Position numbers and translations under genes: made by a program. From NCBI RefSeq assembly GCF_041734735.1, contig NC_134878.1:50516555-50580554 (forward strand): a DNA stretch of 64,000 nt. The letters run 5' to 3'. Under the pieces are notes generated by a model that did no database searches, was not told the origin of the DNA, and was given only the letters and a program-made list of their open reading frames with translations. This document shows positions 1-11,454 of this stretch, in pieces; within the stretch, counting starts at the first letter, position 1; every line of letters begins with the position of its first letter. Source of the stretch: Babylonia areolata (taxonomy: Eukaryota; Mollusca; Gastropoda; Neogastropoda; Buccinidae).

Positions 1-94
1 TTGACATGTATTTTTATCATAAGTAATTCTATTTTTTGAAATTCTTGAATTTTATTACTTCATCATCTTGACTTTTCTGTCATGCCATTTGAAG

Positions 95-3000
95 GCTCGG
101 CAATCCCAGAAGGCACCACAGCCTATGTGCTGACAGAAGAGGCAGATGGCTACTACATCTGGAATTCTGCAACTGGCAAACGTTACAGCGTCCATGACAA
201 CTACTGCCCTCTCCAGTCAGTGGGTTGCCTCGTCAACAACGAAAACGTGAGTCTGTGCTTCGCTTCACATTAACTTTTTCATGCCCAGCCAGCGTGGTTG
301 GCCAAAGAATTATTTCCTGAGGACGAAGGCCAGCCACTTGTCACAGGCAGAACCATGAAAAAAATTGTACTGCCTTTCTTTCAGCTGAATGTATGTCGTA
401 AAAATTTTTTACATTAATGTTAGGGGTTTGTGTAAGCAACTGTGTTCATTGTCTGGCTGTAAATATTACCTGGGACACGGGCATGGTCAGAATAAAGACT
501 GTGTGTGTAAGGTGGAAATTCCTAAGCATGGAATGTGTGCTGTTCCCAGTCAGAGAAAAGAGAGTGTTTTGTCTGTTTTGATTCACAGTGAAAAGAGAGA
601 TATGAGATGAGAGAGATATGATTTTGACAGTATGCCTAGTTTGAATGCTGCTCTTTCTGCTGGTGTACATCACTACACTGCTGTTTTATTGGAGAGGACA
701 AGCTTCAGCAATGGCTGTAAACTGCATAGAAAGGTTGGCTGCACAGAACTGTATAGCTGCTATGCTTGTGTTAACGTGAAAGAATAAATGTATCAAACTC
801 TTCACATTTATAATGCCAGAATATAAACCTGAGGTTTAAAACAGTGGATTCTGAAATTCAAAACTCATGAAATATTAACGTTACTTTCAGAGTTACCATG
901 CAACAGTTCCTTGACTACGTTAAAAAAAAGATGCTGTTGTTGATTGTTGATGAAGTTCCCACATCAGGCTGATGGCTGCAGATGTATATCAAGTTGTGCA
1001 GTGATTCCAGGATGACAGCAGAGCAGTCTGATTCTCATCAACCTCAGTGATCATCATCACAGACATCACAGAGATTATCACATAAAAGCAGAGGTGCACA
1101 TCACCTTATTAATTACACCCATCACAGTAGGAGGTAAACAGAAATATGTATAAGGGTTTCTTTTATTGCTTATGTTTAAATGGTGATCTTATTGTTATTG
1201 ATAATATGTTTAGATAGCAAAAGCAAGAAACATTTTTTTCCTTCCCCACACTCATTTGTATTTTAAACATTACACACACACACTTGCATACACACTTTCA
1301 CATACTTACACACACTTGATGTATTGACTTATATGGCGCAAACTCCCCATAGATGGGTTCTAAGCGCCTTGCATGAAAAAGTACATATTTAATAGTGTAT
1401 TATACCATACAAGAGCACATGAAGACATAGAAGTGGAAAACAAAATCAAATTCACTTAACTGAAGACACATGCACATTTACATTAGCAACACACACACTC
1501 ACACATAGATAGATAGATTGACAGATAGATAGATATAGATATATAATACAAGTGAGTACCAAAAAAATTACATGACCACATCACTGTGCTCAGTGTGTCA
1601 GTCATTGAAAGTGTGGGGCTATGTCCTTGTCACCAGATCTGGGCCAACATCCATCAGTACGATAAGCCCTCCCAGATGGACTTCAACGTCAACAGCACAG
1701 CATCATGGCGACCATTCTTCAGTCGTAGCAACCCAAGTCCTAGTTTGGGCACAATACAGGTGTGTGTGTGTGTGTGTGTGTGTGTCCGTGTGTGTGCACA
1801 TGCATGCTTGTGTGGGGAGGGAGAGGGAAGTGGAGTGGAGGGTGTATGTATGAGTGTGTTTGTGTGAGTGTGTGTGTTTGGGAGGTTATGTGCCTTTCTC
1901 TGTGTGGGGGTGTATGTTTTTGAAAGTGTGTGTGTGCATGTTTTTATTTGGGAGAGTGTGTGGGGGAGTGGGGGGGGGCAGCATGTTTTTGTTTGTGTGT
2001 GTGTGTGTGTGTGTGCGTTGAGGAAGGGGATGAAGTATGTGGGTATGTCCATGCGTGAATGCAAATGTGTGTATACATTTGCATATGTGCTTCTTCTTGT
2101 GTGAGTGCATATGTGTGTACATATAGTATGTGTCTGTATTTCTCCGTGGTTGATGTATGTATGAAGAGGAGAAACTATATGGACAGTTAGATGGTTGCGA
2201 TGGCACTGCTAGTGAGTGTACATTGCTGCGGTTAAGTGTACATGAATGGACAGGTTACTTCAGTAGTTCTCCCTCTTCATGCTATTCAGTTTCTTTTTTT
2301 CTTCTTTTTTTTCTTTCTTTTTTTTTTAAAAGTGTTTATTAGCCTGAGTATAAGATTTTGAACTGCCTGTGTATTGTTTTATTTGTTTGGGTTTAAGATT
2401 TCAACAACTTGCTTTGCTTATTGTGGCATTTGTTTTGTATTTACTAATCATGGGATAATGGTTTGCTTACTGTTTTTAGTGTCAGTAATATTTAGTATTT
2501 AATCGATTGAGAGGCGCTGTGGCCAAATCTGTTAGGCGTTAGATTTCTGATCCAGTATTCAGAGTTTGTAGACCCATTTTTGACTCACTTGTGTAAACAA
2601 AGGGAGTCTATGTTTTAACCCGGAGTTCGGTTATCTCTGTGTGTGTGTGTGTGTCCGTGGTAAACTTTAACATTGACATTTTCTCTGCAACTACTTCGTC
2701 AGTTGACACCAAATTAGGCATAAAAATAGGAAAAATTCAGTTCTTTCCAGTCATCTTGTTTAAAACAATATTGTACCTCTGGGATGGGCACACAAAAAAA
2801 ACCCAAAAAAATGAAGCCTAATTATATGCAAACTGCATTTATTGTTATATTTATATTTTTTGTATTCTCTAAACTTTGCACTTTGATCTGATATTCTGAC
2901 CCAACAACAAGAGCAGTCATTATTATCATTTTTTGTTCAAACAGGAACTTCTTTTGCTAAGCATGGAAGGTTTATTTCTTTTGCAAACGTTTTGGTGCAG

Positions 3001-3827
3001 ATAGTAAAAAAGGGAAATTACTCTGTAATTAATGCAAAGGGACTTAATTTGCTTTAAACTGATCTTTCTCATCTTAAACATTACATTTTGAAATTATACT
3101 CGATACATAAAAAGCTTGGATTTTTTTTTTTTTTTTTTTTAAGTGTATCACAAGTGAGTCTTGAAGGCCTTGCCTCTCTTGTTTTGGCATGGTGTTGTGT
3201 CTTTGGGTGAGACACTGTACTCCAATTTTCCTTGCTCTGCACGGGAGTGACAATCCTGACATGGCCGTGTGTGGTCAGCAGGACTATAAGCAACAATGTC
3301 AGGATCAACACAAGTGTGAATAGGTACCCGACATCGGTTTGGGGAAGATTAAATGGCGTAAGGAGAGGATTGATGCCTGCCCTCCAGTGCTGAGCCCTTG
3401 ACAGAGTGAATATGAATTCTCTGCCATTATGGCCAGAGAAAGCTATAGAATCTTGAACTCCCCCAACTCCCCCCCCTACCCCCCCCCCCCCCCCCAAAAA
3501 AGAGAAAAAAAAGATCCCTAATGAGGGTATAATATTGCAGCATTTTTAAGTCGATGGGGTATATGTGTTTTGCAGCCTGAACAGTGGATATGAATTCACT
3601 GCCCTGGTTGTAAAAAGCTATAGAATCTTGAACTTTAAAAAAAAAAGAAGTCCCTAACGAGGGTATGATATTGCAGCATTTTATAGCTGGGGGGGTGGGG
3701 GGTACAGCCTGAACAGTGAATATGAATCCACTGCCATTATGGTCATAGAAAGCTTTTGAATCTTGAACTTAAAAAATGAAATAAAAAAATCCCTATTGAG
3801 AGTATGATATCGCAGTAATTTTTAAGT

Positions 3828-3892
<65 letters not shown>

Positions 3893-6800
3893 CTGCAGCC
3901 TGAAGGACTGATCTACCACCCACCAGACAAGGGCTACGTGGTGGATCTGCAGGAGAAGATAGAGCAGATGCTGAAGAACAAGATCATGGAGTGGCGCAGT
4001 CGATACATCACACGCTGGAACCGGCACTGTACGCAGATCATGCGCAGACTGCTGCCAGAGTGAGTGCTGTGTGCGGCCCCCTGGAGGTCTGAATGTTGCT
4101 TGTCAGGCTGGTTGATTGAGTGTACAAAGTTCAGGTGAGCTTGCCTGCTAATGCTGATGGTGAATGTGTATTCTAGGTGTACGTGTGTGTATTTATATGC
4201 TTGTTTGCTTGTGTGTGTGTGTGTTTGTAAAGGAATGAACAAGTGCCTGTGTGGAAGCATGTGTGTGTGTGTGTGTGTGTCTTTTTCATTTTATTCTGCT
4301 TATTAAATTCTATTAAATAAACCTTTTGTCCTTGCTCACGTACACACTTACACATACACACACTCTTACACACACGCATGTGTGTGCACACACACACACA
4401 TTTACATACACATATACTTACACATACAACACACACACACGCACACACATGCACACGCACACACACAACACACACACAAACACACACACGCACAAGCACA
4501 CACACACATAAACACACACAGACACAAACACATGCGTGCGCACACACACACACACACACACACACACTCAGTCACACACTTATTCTCTGTAAACAACAAT
4601 CCAAGCCAGCTTTCTTGCGCGTTTCACAGGCTGGAAGAGAACTGTGGCCGGGCCATCGACCAACAGGACCTGGTAGAGCTGGAGGATTCTTTCAGAACCT
4701 ACAAGGTATGCTCACCTCTATCTTTCCTCTTTCACCTGCACACAGAATCGCCTGTTTCAGTCCCTCACAGTCTCTCACTCACATCTTGTGAAACACATCG
4801 AAAAACATTCCTCTTCAAGTAGTCTCTATTCCTGCACAAGCAGACACTCCATTCCTGTATTCTGTGGATCTACATCTATCGCATTGATGTGTGTGGGGAG
4901 TGGTCGGGGTGCGGGGGGTGGGGGGAGATGGAAGGAGTTGGGGGATGGGACATGTGTGTGTTTGCATTGTGCTTTGTGTCTGACTGACATATTGTCGAGT
5001 GCTTTGAGCTGGTTGAAAGCACCATATGAATGTACTATCATTGTTGTTGTTAGTTGTGAATGGCATAAATAGCCTTTTCTTTAACTGTATGAAATGAATT
5101 TAGTTCTTTGCAAACAAAATTGACAGCCGTGTGACTGCTGTGTTTACTTTTTAAAGTTACTCGTTTATGTGGATCCTGTGGCTGGTGATTGTTGTTAGTC
5201 TGCTTATGTTTTGGATTGGTTTAGTATTCCTTTCATGGACAAATGAGACATGAGAAATTGTTTGTCAGTAGATTAACAACTGAAGCAAAAGCTAAGGATT
5301 TGTTAATGTTTTTTTCCTTTTTTTTCCTTTTTTTTAAAAAAACAACAAAAACAATGATTACATTGTTCTTCTGGATATAGTCTGTTATTTAATTCCATTT
5401 GTGTACAACTGGGGAGCTGTTTGTGTGCATGAAGCAGAACTAGAAATTAGAATCCCCATTTCAGTTATTTTGAAACAGTCAGCCATGACAAAAGCCAAAC
5501 GATAGCAGTGACACTACAGAATACTTTTTTTTTTTTTCCTGCAAGAAGAGAAATTAATGTGTGGTGTGAAATACATAAAGAATGCATGAGAGTTACAGTT
5601 ATAGATATGTTAAAGTGCTGGAACATTAACTTGAAGTAAACCATACTTAAAATAATCACAGTCATACACACACAATAATCACAAATGGGTGTGAAACGTT
5701 ACACTATATTTCATGAGTCACATCGTTAATTATAGTTGTTTAGAAGTTTGATTGATTGTGAAATGAAGCCGCATTTAATTCTGTTTGTTTTGGGTTTCTT
5801 AACACAGAAGATGTCTGAAGATAAACGTGAAGATAAAAGTTGATACTGATTTAAAATAGTATGGCCGCTGTGGCTTGAGATGTGCTTGGCTTTTTGTCAT
5901 ACCTTGACATTATGCAACTCACTTAAACCTGTTCTGTCTCACTTCCACAGCCTTGCTGTGTAAATTTGCAATTATTCAATATGTTCTTCTTCTTCACATT
6001 AATACCACTATACCAGTACGTATAAGAGAAAGCAATTGGATGCTTTGACAAAAGGATGGTGATGCAGGGCCTGTGTGTGTAGGGCTGTGACGAACAGATG
6101 GTGGTGTGTGTAGGGCTGTGACGAACAGATGGTGGTGTGTGTAGGGCTGTGACGAAGAGGTGGTGGTGTGTGTAGGGCTGTGACGAAGAGGTGGTGGTGT
6201 GAGTAGGGCTGTGACGAACAGGTGGTGGTGTGTGTAGGGCTGTGACGAACAGGTGGTGGTGTGTGTAGGGCTGTGACGAACAGGTGGTGGTGTGTGTTGG
6301 GCTGTGACGAACAGGTGGTGGTGCAGACTGTGATGAACAGATGGTGGTGTGTGTAGGGCTGTGACAAACAGATGGTGGTGTGTGTAGGACTGTGATGAAC
6401 AAATGGTGGTGCAGACTGTGAAGAACAGGTGGTGGTGTGTGTAGGGCTGTGACAAACAGATGGTGGTGTGTGTAGGACTGTGATGAACAAATGGTGGTGC
6501 AGACTGTGAAGAACAGGTGGTGGTGTGTGTAGGGCTGTGACAAACAGTTGGTGGTGTGTGTAGGGCTGTGACGAACAGATGGTGGTGCAGACTGTGATGA
6601 ACAGGTGGTGGTGTGTGTAGGGCTGTGACGAACAGATGGTGGTGTGTGTAGGGCTGTGACGAACAGATGGTGGTGCAGACTGTGACGAACAGGTGGTGGT
6701 GTGTGTAAGGCTGTGATGAACAGATGGTGGTGTGTGTAGGGCTGTGATGAACAGATGGTGGTGTGTGTAGGGCTGTGACGAACAGATGGTGGTGCAGACT

Positions 6801-9800
6801 GTGACGAACAGGTGGTGGTGTGTGTAGGGCTGTGATGAACAGATGGTAGTGCAGACCTGTGTGTGTAGGGCTGTGATGAACAGGTGGTGGTGTGTGTAGG
6901 GCTGTGATGAACAGATGGTGGTGTGTGTAGGGCTGTGACGAACAGATGGTGGTATGTGTAGGGCTGTGATGAACAGATGGTGGTGTGTGTTGGGCTGTGA
7001 TGAACAGATGTTGGTGCAGACTGTGATGAACAGGTGGTGGTGTGTGTAGGGCTGTGAAGAACAGATGGTGGTGTGTGTAGGGCTGTGACGAACAGATGGT
7101 GGTGCAGACTGTGACGAACAGGTGGTGGTGTGTGTAGGGCTGTGATGAACAGGTGGTGGTGTGTGTAGGGCTGTGATGAACAGATGGTGGTGTGTGTAGG
7201 GCTGTGACAAACAGATGGTGGTGTGTGTAGGGCTGTGATGAACAGATGGTGGTGCAGACTGTAACGAGCAGGTGGTGGTGTGTGTAGGGCTGTGACGAAC
7301 AGGTGGTGGTGTGTGTAGGGCTGTGACGAACAGATGGTGGTGTGTGTTGGGCTGTGATGAACAGATGGTGGTGCAGACTGTGACGAACAGGTGGTGGTGT
7401 GTGTAGGGCTGTGATGAACAGATGGTGGTGTGTGTAGGGCTGTGACGAACAGGTGGTGGTGTGTGTAGGGCTGTGATGAACAGTTGGTGGTGCAGACTGT
7501 GACGAACAGGTGGTGGTGTGTGTAGGACTGTGAAGAACAGGTGGTGGTGTGTGTAGGGCTGTGATGAACAGGTGGTGGTGTGTGTAGGGCTGTGACGAAC
7601 AGGTGGTGGTGTGTGTAGGGCTGTGACGAACAGGTGGTGGTGCAGACTGTGACGAACAGATGGTGGTGTGTGTAGGGCTGTGACAAACAGATGGTGGTGT
7701 GTGTAGGGCTGTGACAAACAGATGGTGGTGTGTGTAGGACTGTGATGAACAAATGGTGGTGCAGACTGTGAAGAACAGGTGGTGGTGTGTGTAGGGCTGT
7801 GACAAACAGATGGTGGTGTGTGTAGGACTGTGATGAACAAATGGTGGTGCAGACTGTGAAGAACAGGTGGTGGTGTGTGTAGGGCTGTGACAAACAGTTG
7901 GTGGTGTGTGTAGGGCTGTGACGAACAGATGGTGGTGCAGACTGTGATGAACAGGTGGTGGTGTGTGTAGGGCTGTGACGAACAGGTGGTGGTGTGTGTA
8001 GGGCTGTGACAAACAGATGGTGGTGCAGACTGTGACGAACAGGTGGTGGTGTGTGTAGGGCTGTGATGAACAGATGGTGGTGTGTGTAGGGCTGTGACGA
8101 ACAGATGGTGGTGTGTGTAGGGCTGTGACAAACAGATGGTGGTGCAGACTGTGACGAACAGGTGGTGGTGTGTGTAGGGCTGTGATGAACAGATGGTGGT
8201 GTGTGTAGGGCTGTGACAAACAGATGGTGGTGTGTGTAGGGCTGTGACGAACAGATGGTGGTGCAGACTGTGACGAACAGGTGGTGGTGTGTGTAGGGCT
8301 GTGATGAACAGATGGTGGTGCAGACCTGTGTGTGTAGGGCTGTGATGAACAGGTGGTGGTGTGTGTAGGGCTGTGATGAACAGATGGTGGTGTGTGTAGG
8401 GCTGTGACGAACAGATGGTGGTGTGTGTAGGGCTGTGATGAACAGATGGTGGTGTGTGTTGGGCTGTGATGAACAGATGTTGGTGCAGACTGTGATGAAC
8501 AGATGGTGGTGTGTGTAGGGCTGTGACGAACAGATGGTGGTGTGTGTAGGGCTGTGACGAACAGATGGTGGTGCAGACTGTGACGAACAGGTGGTGGTGT
8601 GTGTAGGGCTGTGATGAACAGATGGTGGTGTGTGTAGGGCTGTGACAAACAGATGGTGGTGTGTGTAGGGCTGTGATGAACAGATGGTGGTGCAGACTGT
8701 GACGAACAGGTGGTGGTGTGTGTAGGGCTGTGACGAACAGATGGTGGTGTGTGTTGGGCTGTGATGAACAGATGGTGGTGCAGACTGTGACGAACAGGTA
8801 GTGGTGTGTGTAGGGCTGTGATGAACAGATGGTGGTGTGTGTAGGGCTGTGACGAACAGGTGGTGGTGTGTGTAGGACTGTGATGAACAAATGGTGGTGC
8901 AGACTGTGAAGAACAGGTGGTGGTGTGTGTAGGGCTGTGACAAACAGATGGTGGTGTGTGTAGGACTGTGATGAACAAATGGTGGTGCAGACTGTGACGA
9001 ACAGGTGGTGGTGTGTGTAGGACTGTGAAGAACAGGTGGTGGTGTGTGTAGGGCTGTGACGAACAGATGGTGGTGTGTGTTGGGCTGTGATGAACAGATG
9101 GTGGTGCAGACCTGTGTGTGTTGGGCTGTGATGAACAGATGGTGGTGCAGACCTGTGTGTGTTGGGTTGTGATGAACAGATGGTGGTGCAGACCTGTGTG
9201 TGTAGGGCAGTGATGAACAGATGGTGGTGTTTGTAGGGCTGTGATGAACAGATGGTGGTGTGTGTAGGGCTGTGACGAACAGGTGGTGGTGTGTGTTGGG
9301 CTGTGACGAACAGATGGTGGTGCAGACTGTGACGAACAGATGGTGGTGTGTGTAGGGCTGTGACAAACAGATGGTGGTGTGTGTAGGGCTGTGACAAACA
9401 GATGGTGGTGTGTGTAGGACTGTGATGAACAAATGGTGGTGCAGACTGTGAAGAACAGGTGGTGGTGTGTGTAGGGCTGTGACAAACAGATGGTGGTGTG
9501 TGTAGGACTGTGATGAACAAATGGTGGTGCAGACTGTGAAGAACAGGTGGTGGTGTGTGTAGGGCTGTGACAAACAGTTGGTGGTGTGTGTAGGGCTGTG
9601 ACGAACAGATGGTGGTGCAGACTGTGATGAACAGGTGGTGGTGTGTGTAGGGCTGTGACGAACAGGTGGTGGTGTGTGTAGGGCTGTGACGAACAGATGG
9701 TGGTGCAGACTGTGACGAACAGGTGGTGGTGTGTGTAGGGCTGTGATGAACAGATGGTGGTGTGTGTAGGGCTGTGACAAACAGTTGGTGGTGTGTGTAG

Positions 9801-10789
9801 GGCTGTGACGAACAGATGGTGGTGCAGACTGTGATGAACAGGTGGTGGTGTGTGTAGGGCTGTGACGAACAGATGGTGGTGTGTGTAGGGCTGTGACGAA
9901 CAGATGGTGGTGCAGACTGTGACGAACAGGTGGTGGTGTGTGTAGGGCTGTGATGAACAGATGGTGGTGTGTGTAGGGCTGTGACGAACAGATGGTGGTG
10001 TGTGTAGGGCTGTGACAAACAGATGGTGGTGCAGACTGTGACGAACAGGTGGTGGTGTGTGTAGGGCTGTGATGAACAGATGGTGGTGCAGACCTGTGTG
10101 TGTAGGGCTGTGATGAACAGGTGGTGGTGTGTGTAGGGCTGTGACGAACAGATGGTGGTGTGTGTAGGGCTGTGATGAACAGATGGTGGTGTGTGTTGGG
10201 CTGTGATGAACAGATGTTGGTGCAGACTGTGATGAACAGGTGGTGGTGTGTGTAGGGCTGTGACGAACAGATGGTGGTGCAGACTGTGACGAACAGGTGG
10301 TGGTGTGTGTAGGGCTGTGACGAACAGATGGTGGTGCAGACTGTGACGAACAGATGGTGGTGTGTGTAGGGCTGTGATGAACAGATGGTGGTGCAGACTG
10401 TGACGAACAGGTGGTGGTGTGTGTAGGGCTGTGATGAAGAGATGGTGGTGTGTGTAGGGCTGTGACGAACAGGTGGTGGTGTGTGTAGGGCTGTGATGAA
10501 CAGATGGTGGTGCAGACTGTGATGAACAGATGAACAGATGGTGGTGTGTGTAGGGCTGTGACAGATGATGATGCCTGGCCCGTGTGTGTGTGTGTTGCAG
10601 GTGTCAGGGTTCCCCATCAACGTGCCCTTTGTGGACCTGAAGACCATTGTGGAGGCAGTATTCTCTACAGGTGTGCACAGCCAGGAGACCAGCGACATAG
10701 AATTTGCACTGGCCGTGTACGTGCACGGCTACTCCAACAATGTCCTGTCCATCTGGATCTACGTGGCCTCTCTGGTCAGGCTGAGATAG
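95..10789 (+). CDS. CC2D2A: CC2D2A homolog, last five coding exons (5' part lies outside the window)
   Basis: Exons are 95-246, 1637-1759, 3899-4059, 4630-4705 and 10601-10789 (stop TAG), all with AG acceptors and GT donors and with matching phases (1,0,0,2,0). They give 232 C-terminal residues. Hallmarks are IPEGTTAYVLTEE, CPLQSVGCL, WRPFFSR, the helix KIEQMLKNKIMEWRSRY, the TRWNRHC block, and the terminal FALAVYVHGY and LSIWIYVASL. These match the conserved C-terminal transglutaminase-like region of CC2D2A, a coiled-coil and C2-domain protein of the ciliary transition zone (MKS module). The coiled-coil and C2 domains must lie upstream of the window. Exon 2 ends directly in a GT repeat, the third exon follows a tandemly triplicated acceptor region, and the last intron is 5.9 kb, mostly minisatellite. 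The product name rests on recognised family sequence. The join of exon 1 to the unseen upstream exon is inferred from its phase. Confidence 0.93.
247..1636 (+). other. CC2D2A intron (gene-free)
   Basis: The intron runs from donor GTGAGT at 247 to the acceptor CACCAG ending at 1636. It is AT-rich, with short CA runs near 1272-1310 and 1490-1505 and GATA-like runs near 1505-1545. A stretch at about 1325-1375 (TTATATGGCGCAAACTCC) looks like a worn interspersed repeat, but I cannot name its family. No other gene is seen. Confidence 0.5.
1760..2105 (+). repeat. GT-rich microsatellite at the exon 2 donor of CC2D2A
   Basis: A pure (GT) run of about 24 bases starts at the exon boundary (exon ends CAATACAG, then GTGTGT). 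It is followed by about 300 bases of interrupted GT-rich sequence. Predicted peptides here are artefacts of the repeat. Confidence 0.85.
2505..2935 (+). repeat. tRNA-derived SINE, copy A
   Basis: The head looks tRNA-like (GCGCTGTGGCCAAATCTG resembles an A box). A unique body follows, with CCGTGGTAAACTTTAACATT and TCAGTTGACACCAAATTAGG. The same body occurs in reverse at 45700-46020, which shows that it is interspersed. It lies inside a CC2D2A intron. The 3' limit is approximate. Confidence 0.6.
3140..3440 (+). repeat. Interspersed repeat (SINE-like) inside CC2D2A intron
   Basis: Starts after a T run with AAGTGTATCACAAGTGAGTC, which recurs inverted at about 44124-44153. It continues with GTCTTTGGGTGAGACACTG and a tail around AGTGAATATGAATTC. 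The tail has been tandemly amplified together with the following splice acceptor. The family is unnamed, and SINE is the best guess. Confidence 0.5.
3400..3905 (+). repeat. Imperfect tandem triplication ending in the third listed CC2D2A exon
   Basis: Three units each carry ATATGAATYC...CACTGCC, then TAGAATCTTGAACT or a close variant, an A-rich stretch, TCCCTAAYGAGGGTATGATAT and a GCAG trinucleotide. Each ends with a 3' splice-site-like CAG followed by CCTGAA. The ends lie at 3576, 3708 and 3899; only the last is the real exon boundary. A poly-C run sits at about 3480-3495 in unit 1, and the third unit carries an expanded GT run (about 3833-3891). Confidence 0.8.
3833..3891 (+). repeat. (GT)n microsatellite before a CC2D2A acceptor
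   Basis: About 59 bases of pure GT lie directly 5' of TTCTGCAG, replacing most of the usual pyrimidine tract of that acceptor. Confidence 0.95.
4375..4570 (+). repeat. (CA)n microsatellite in CC2D2A intron
   Basis: A long interrupted CA repeat lies about 60 bases before the acceptor at 4629. All reading frames through it are repeat artefacts (THTH/CVCV peptides). Confidence 0.95.
4735..5062 (+). repeat. L2/CR1-like LINE 3' end fragment
   Basis: The 5' side translates to the typical end of a CR1/L2 ORF2 (HRKTFLFK then stop). It is followed by a 3' UTR ending in GTGCTTTGAGCTGGTTGAAA, ACCATATGAATG and a short ATTGTTGTT tail. It is 5' truncated, as usual for LINEs, and interrupted by a G-rich stretch near 4890-4940. 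Confidence 0.6.
5063..6072 (+). other. CC2D2A last intron, unique part
   Basis: AT-rich intron sequence with T/A homopolymer runs near 5310-5345 and 5525-5538. No coding or repeat structure is recognised before the minisatellite begins. Confidence 0.5.
6073..10562 (+). repeat. Giant minisatellite in the last CC2D2A intron (31-bp and 26-bp units)
   Basis: About 150 tandem units fill 4.5 kb. The 31-bp unit has the core TAGGGCTGTGACGAACAG; the 26-bp unit has GCAGACTGTGACGAACAG. They share the GTGACGAACAG(A/G)TGGTGG part and differ in the GTGTGTAGGGC versus GCAGAC part. Common variants are GATGAACAG, GACAAACAG, AGGACTGTG and AACAAATGG. A rarer 41-bp type with CAGACCTGTGTGTG occurs at about 6851, 8320, 9107-9200 and 10088. 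Long blocks of the same variant order recur at about 6387, 7730 and 9413, so the array also grew by larger duplications. The + strand is G/T-rich and C-poor. It ends about 40 bases before the final acceptor of CC2D2A. Confidence 0.97.
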
Positions 10790-10819
10790 ATGCTACACCT
10801 ACTTCTTGGACACAAGAGA

Positions 10820-11100
10820 CTTTGTACTTACTTAGGCCTTTCACCCCTCCTGGAGTATGGGCTGTCAGCAAGAGACTTCCACAGTCCCCTACCCTGTGTT
10901 TGTTGCCTCTGTCTGGCTCCGGGTAAGGCGTATCCTCTTGGTGTCTACCTGGAAGTCTCTTCACCTTTGCCTTCTCAGTCGGCCTCTTGTTCTCTTCCCT
11001 TCGGGGGTTGCATGTGAGAGCCTGTCTGGTGATGCTTGGCACTGGTTTTCGTTAGGGTGTGCCTGAGATGGAGGGTGTGCCTGAGCCATCTCTGATGTTG
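10820..11100 (-). repeat. Possible antisense LINE fragment
   Basis: A GC-richer island in AT-rich surroundings, with fragments such as CTTCGGGGGTTGCATGTGAG that resemble degraded LINE sequence read in antisense. No clean protein match can be read, so the call is weak. Confidence 0.25.
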
Positions 11101-11454
11101 CTAATCTTGTCTGGCCTGAGAGTCTAGAGAATTCTTCTCAGACAGCTGTTGATGGACATGTGGACAGAACAGAACACAGGACTTTTTTTTTTATGAATGA
11201 GTGGCTCCAAATGGGTCGAAGGATGGCAAGCCAGGCAAAGAATCAGGTGGAAGAAGCAGGTGGGTTGATCATAATCATGCAGTGCTTTCACTTGTGCAAG
11301 TTACATCATTGACTGTTACATTCCTGTGCCTTGGAAGCTTTGAGAGTCACTGATTTGTTTCAGAAACCCCTGGGACTGAAGCACGTTGATGTCAGCACAT
11401 TACATTACAGAAAACCAGTGTTCTTTAGGATGGTTAGTTGGTTGGTTAGTCAGT

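Noticed and set aside
4173-4822. CVCV and THTH-type ORFs on both strands
   Set aside because: Translations of CA/GT microsatellites. The same applies near 1654-2206, 13526-13789, 34152-34262 and 38033-38233.
6073-10562. CRISPR array
   Set aside because: Repeats are directly adjacent without unique spacers, and the DNA is animal nuclear.
5923-10698. Three giant minus-strand ORFs (1163, 1336 and 1591 codons) that look like a repetitive secreted protein
   Set aside because: They are the three frames of one intronic minisatellite without stops. No start context, signal peptide or unique sequence supports a gene.
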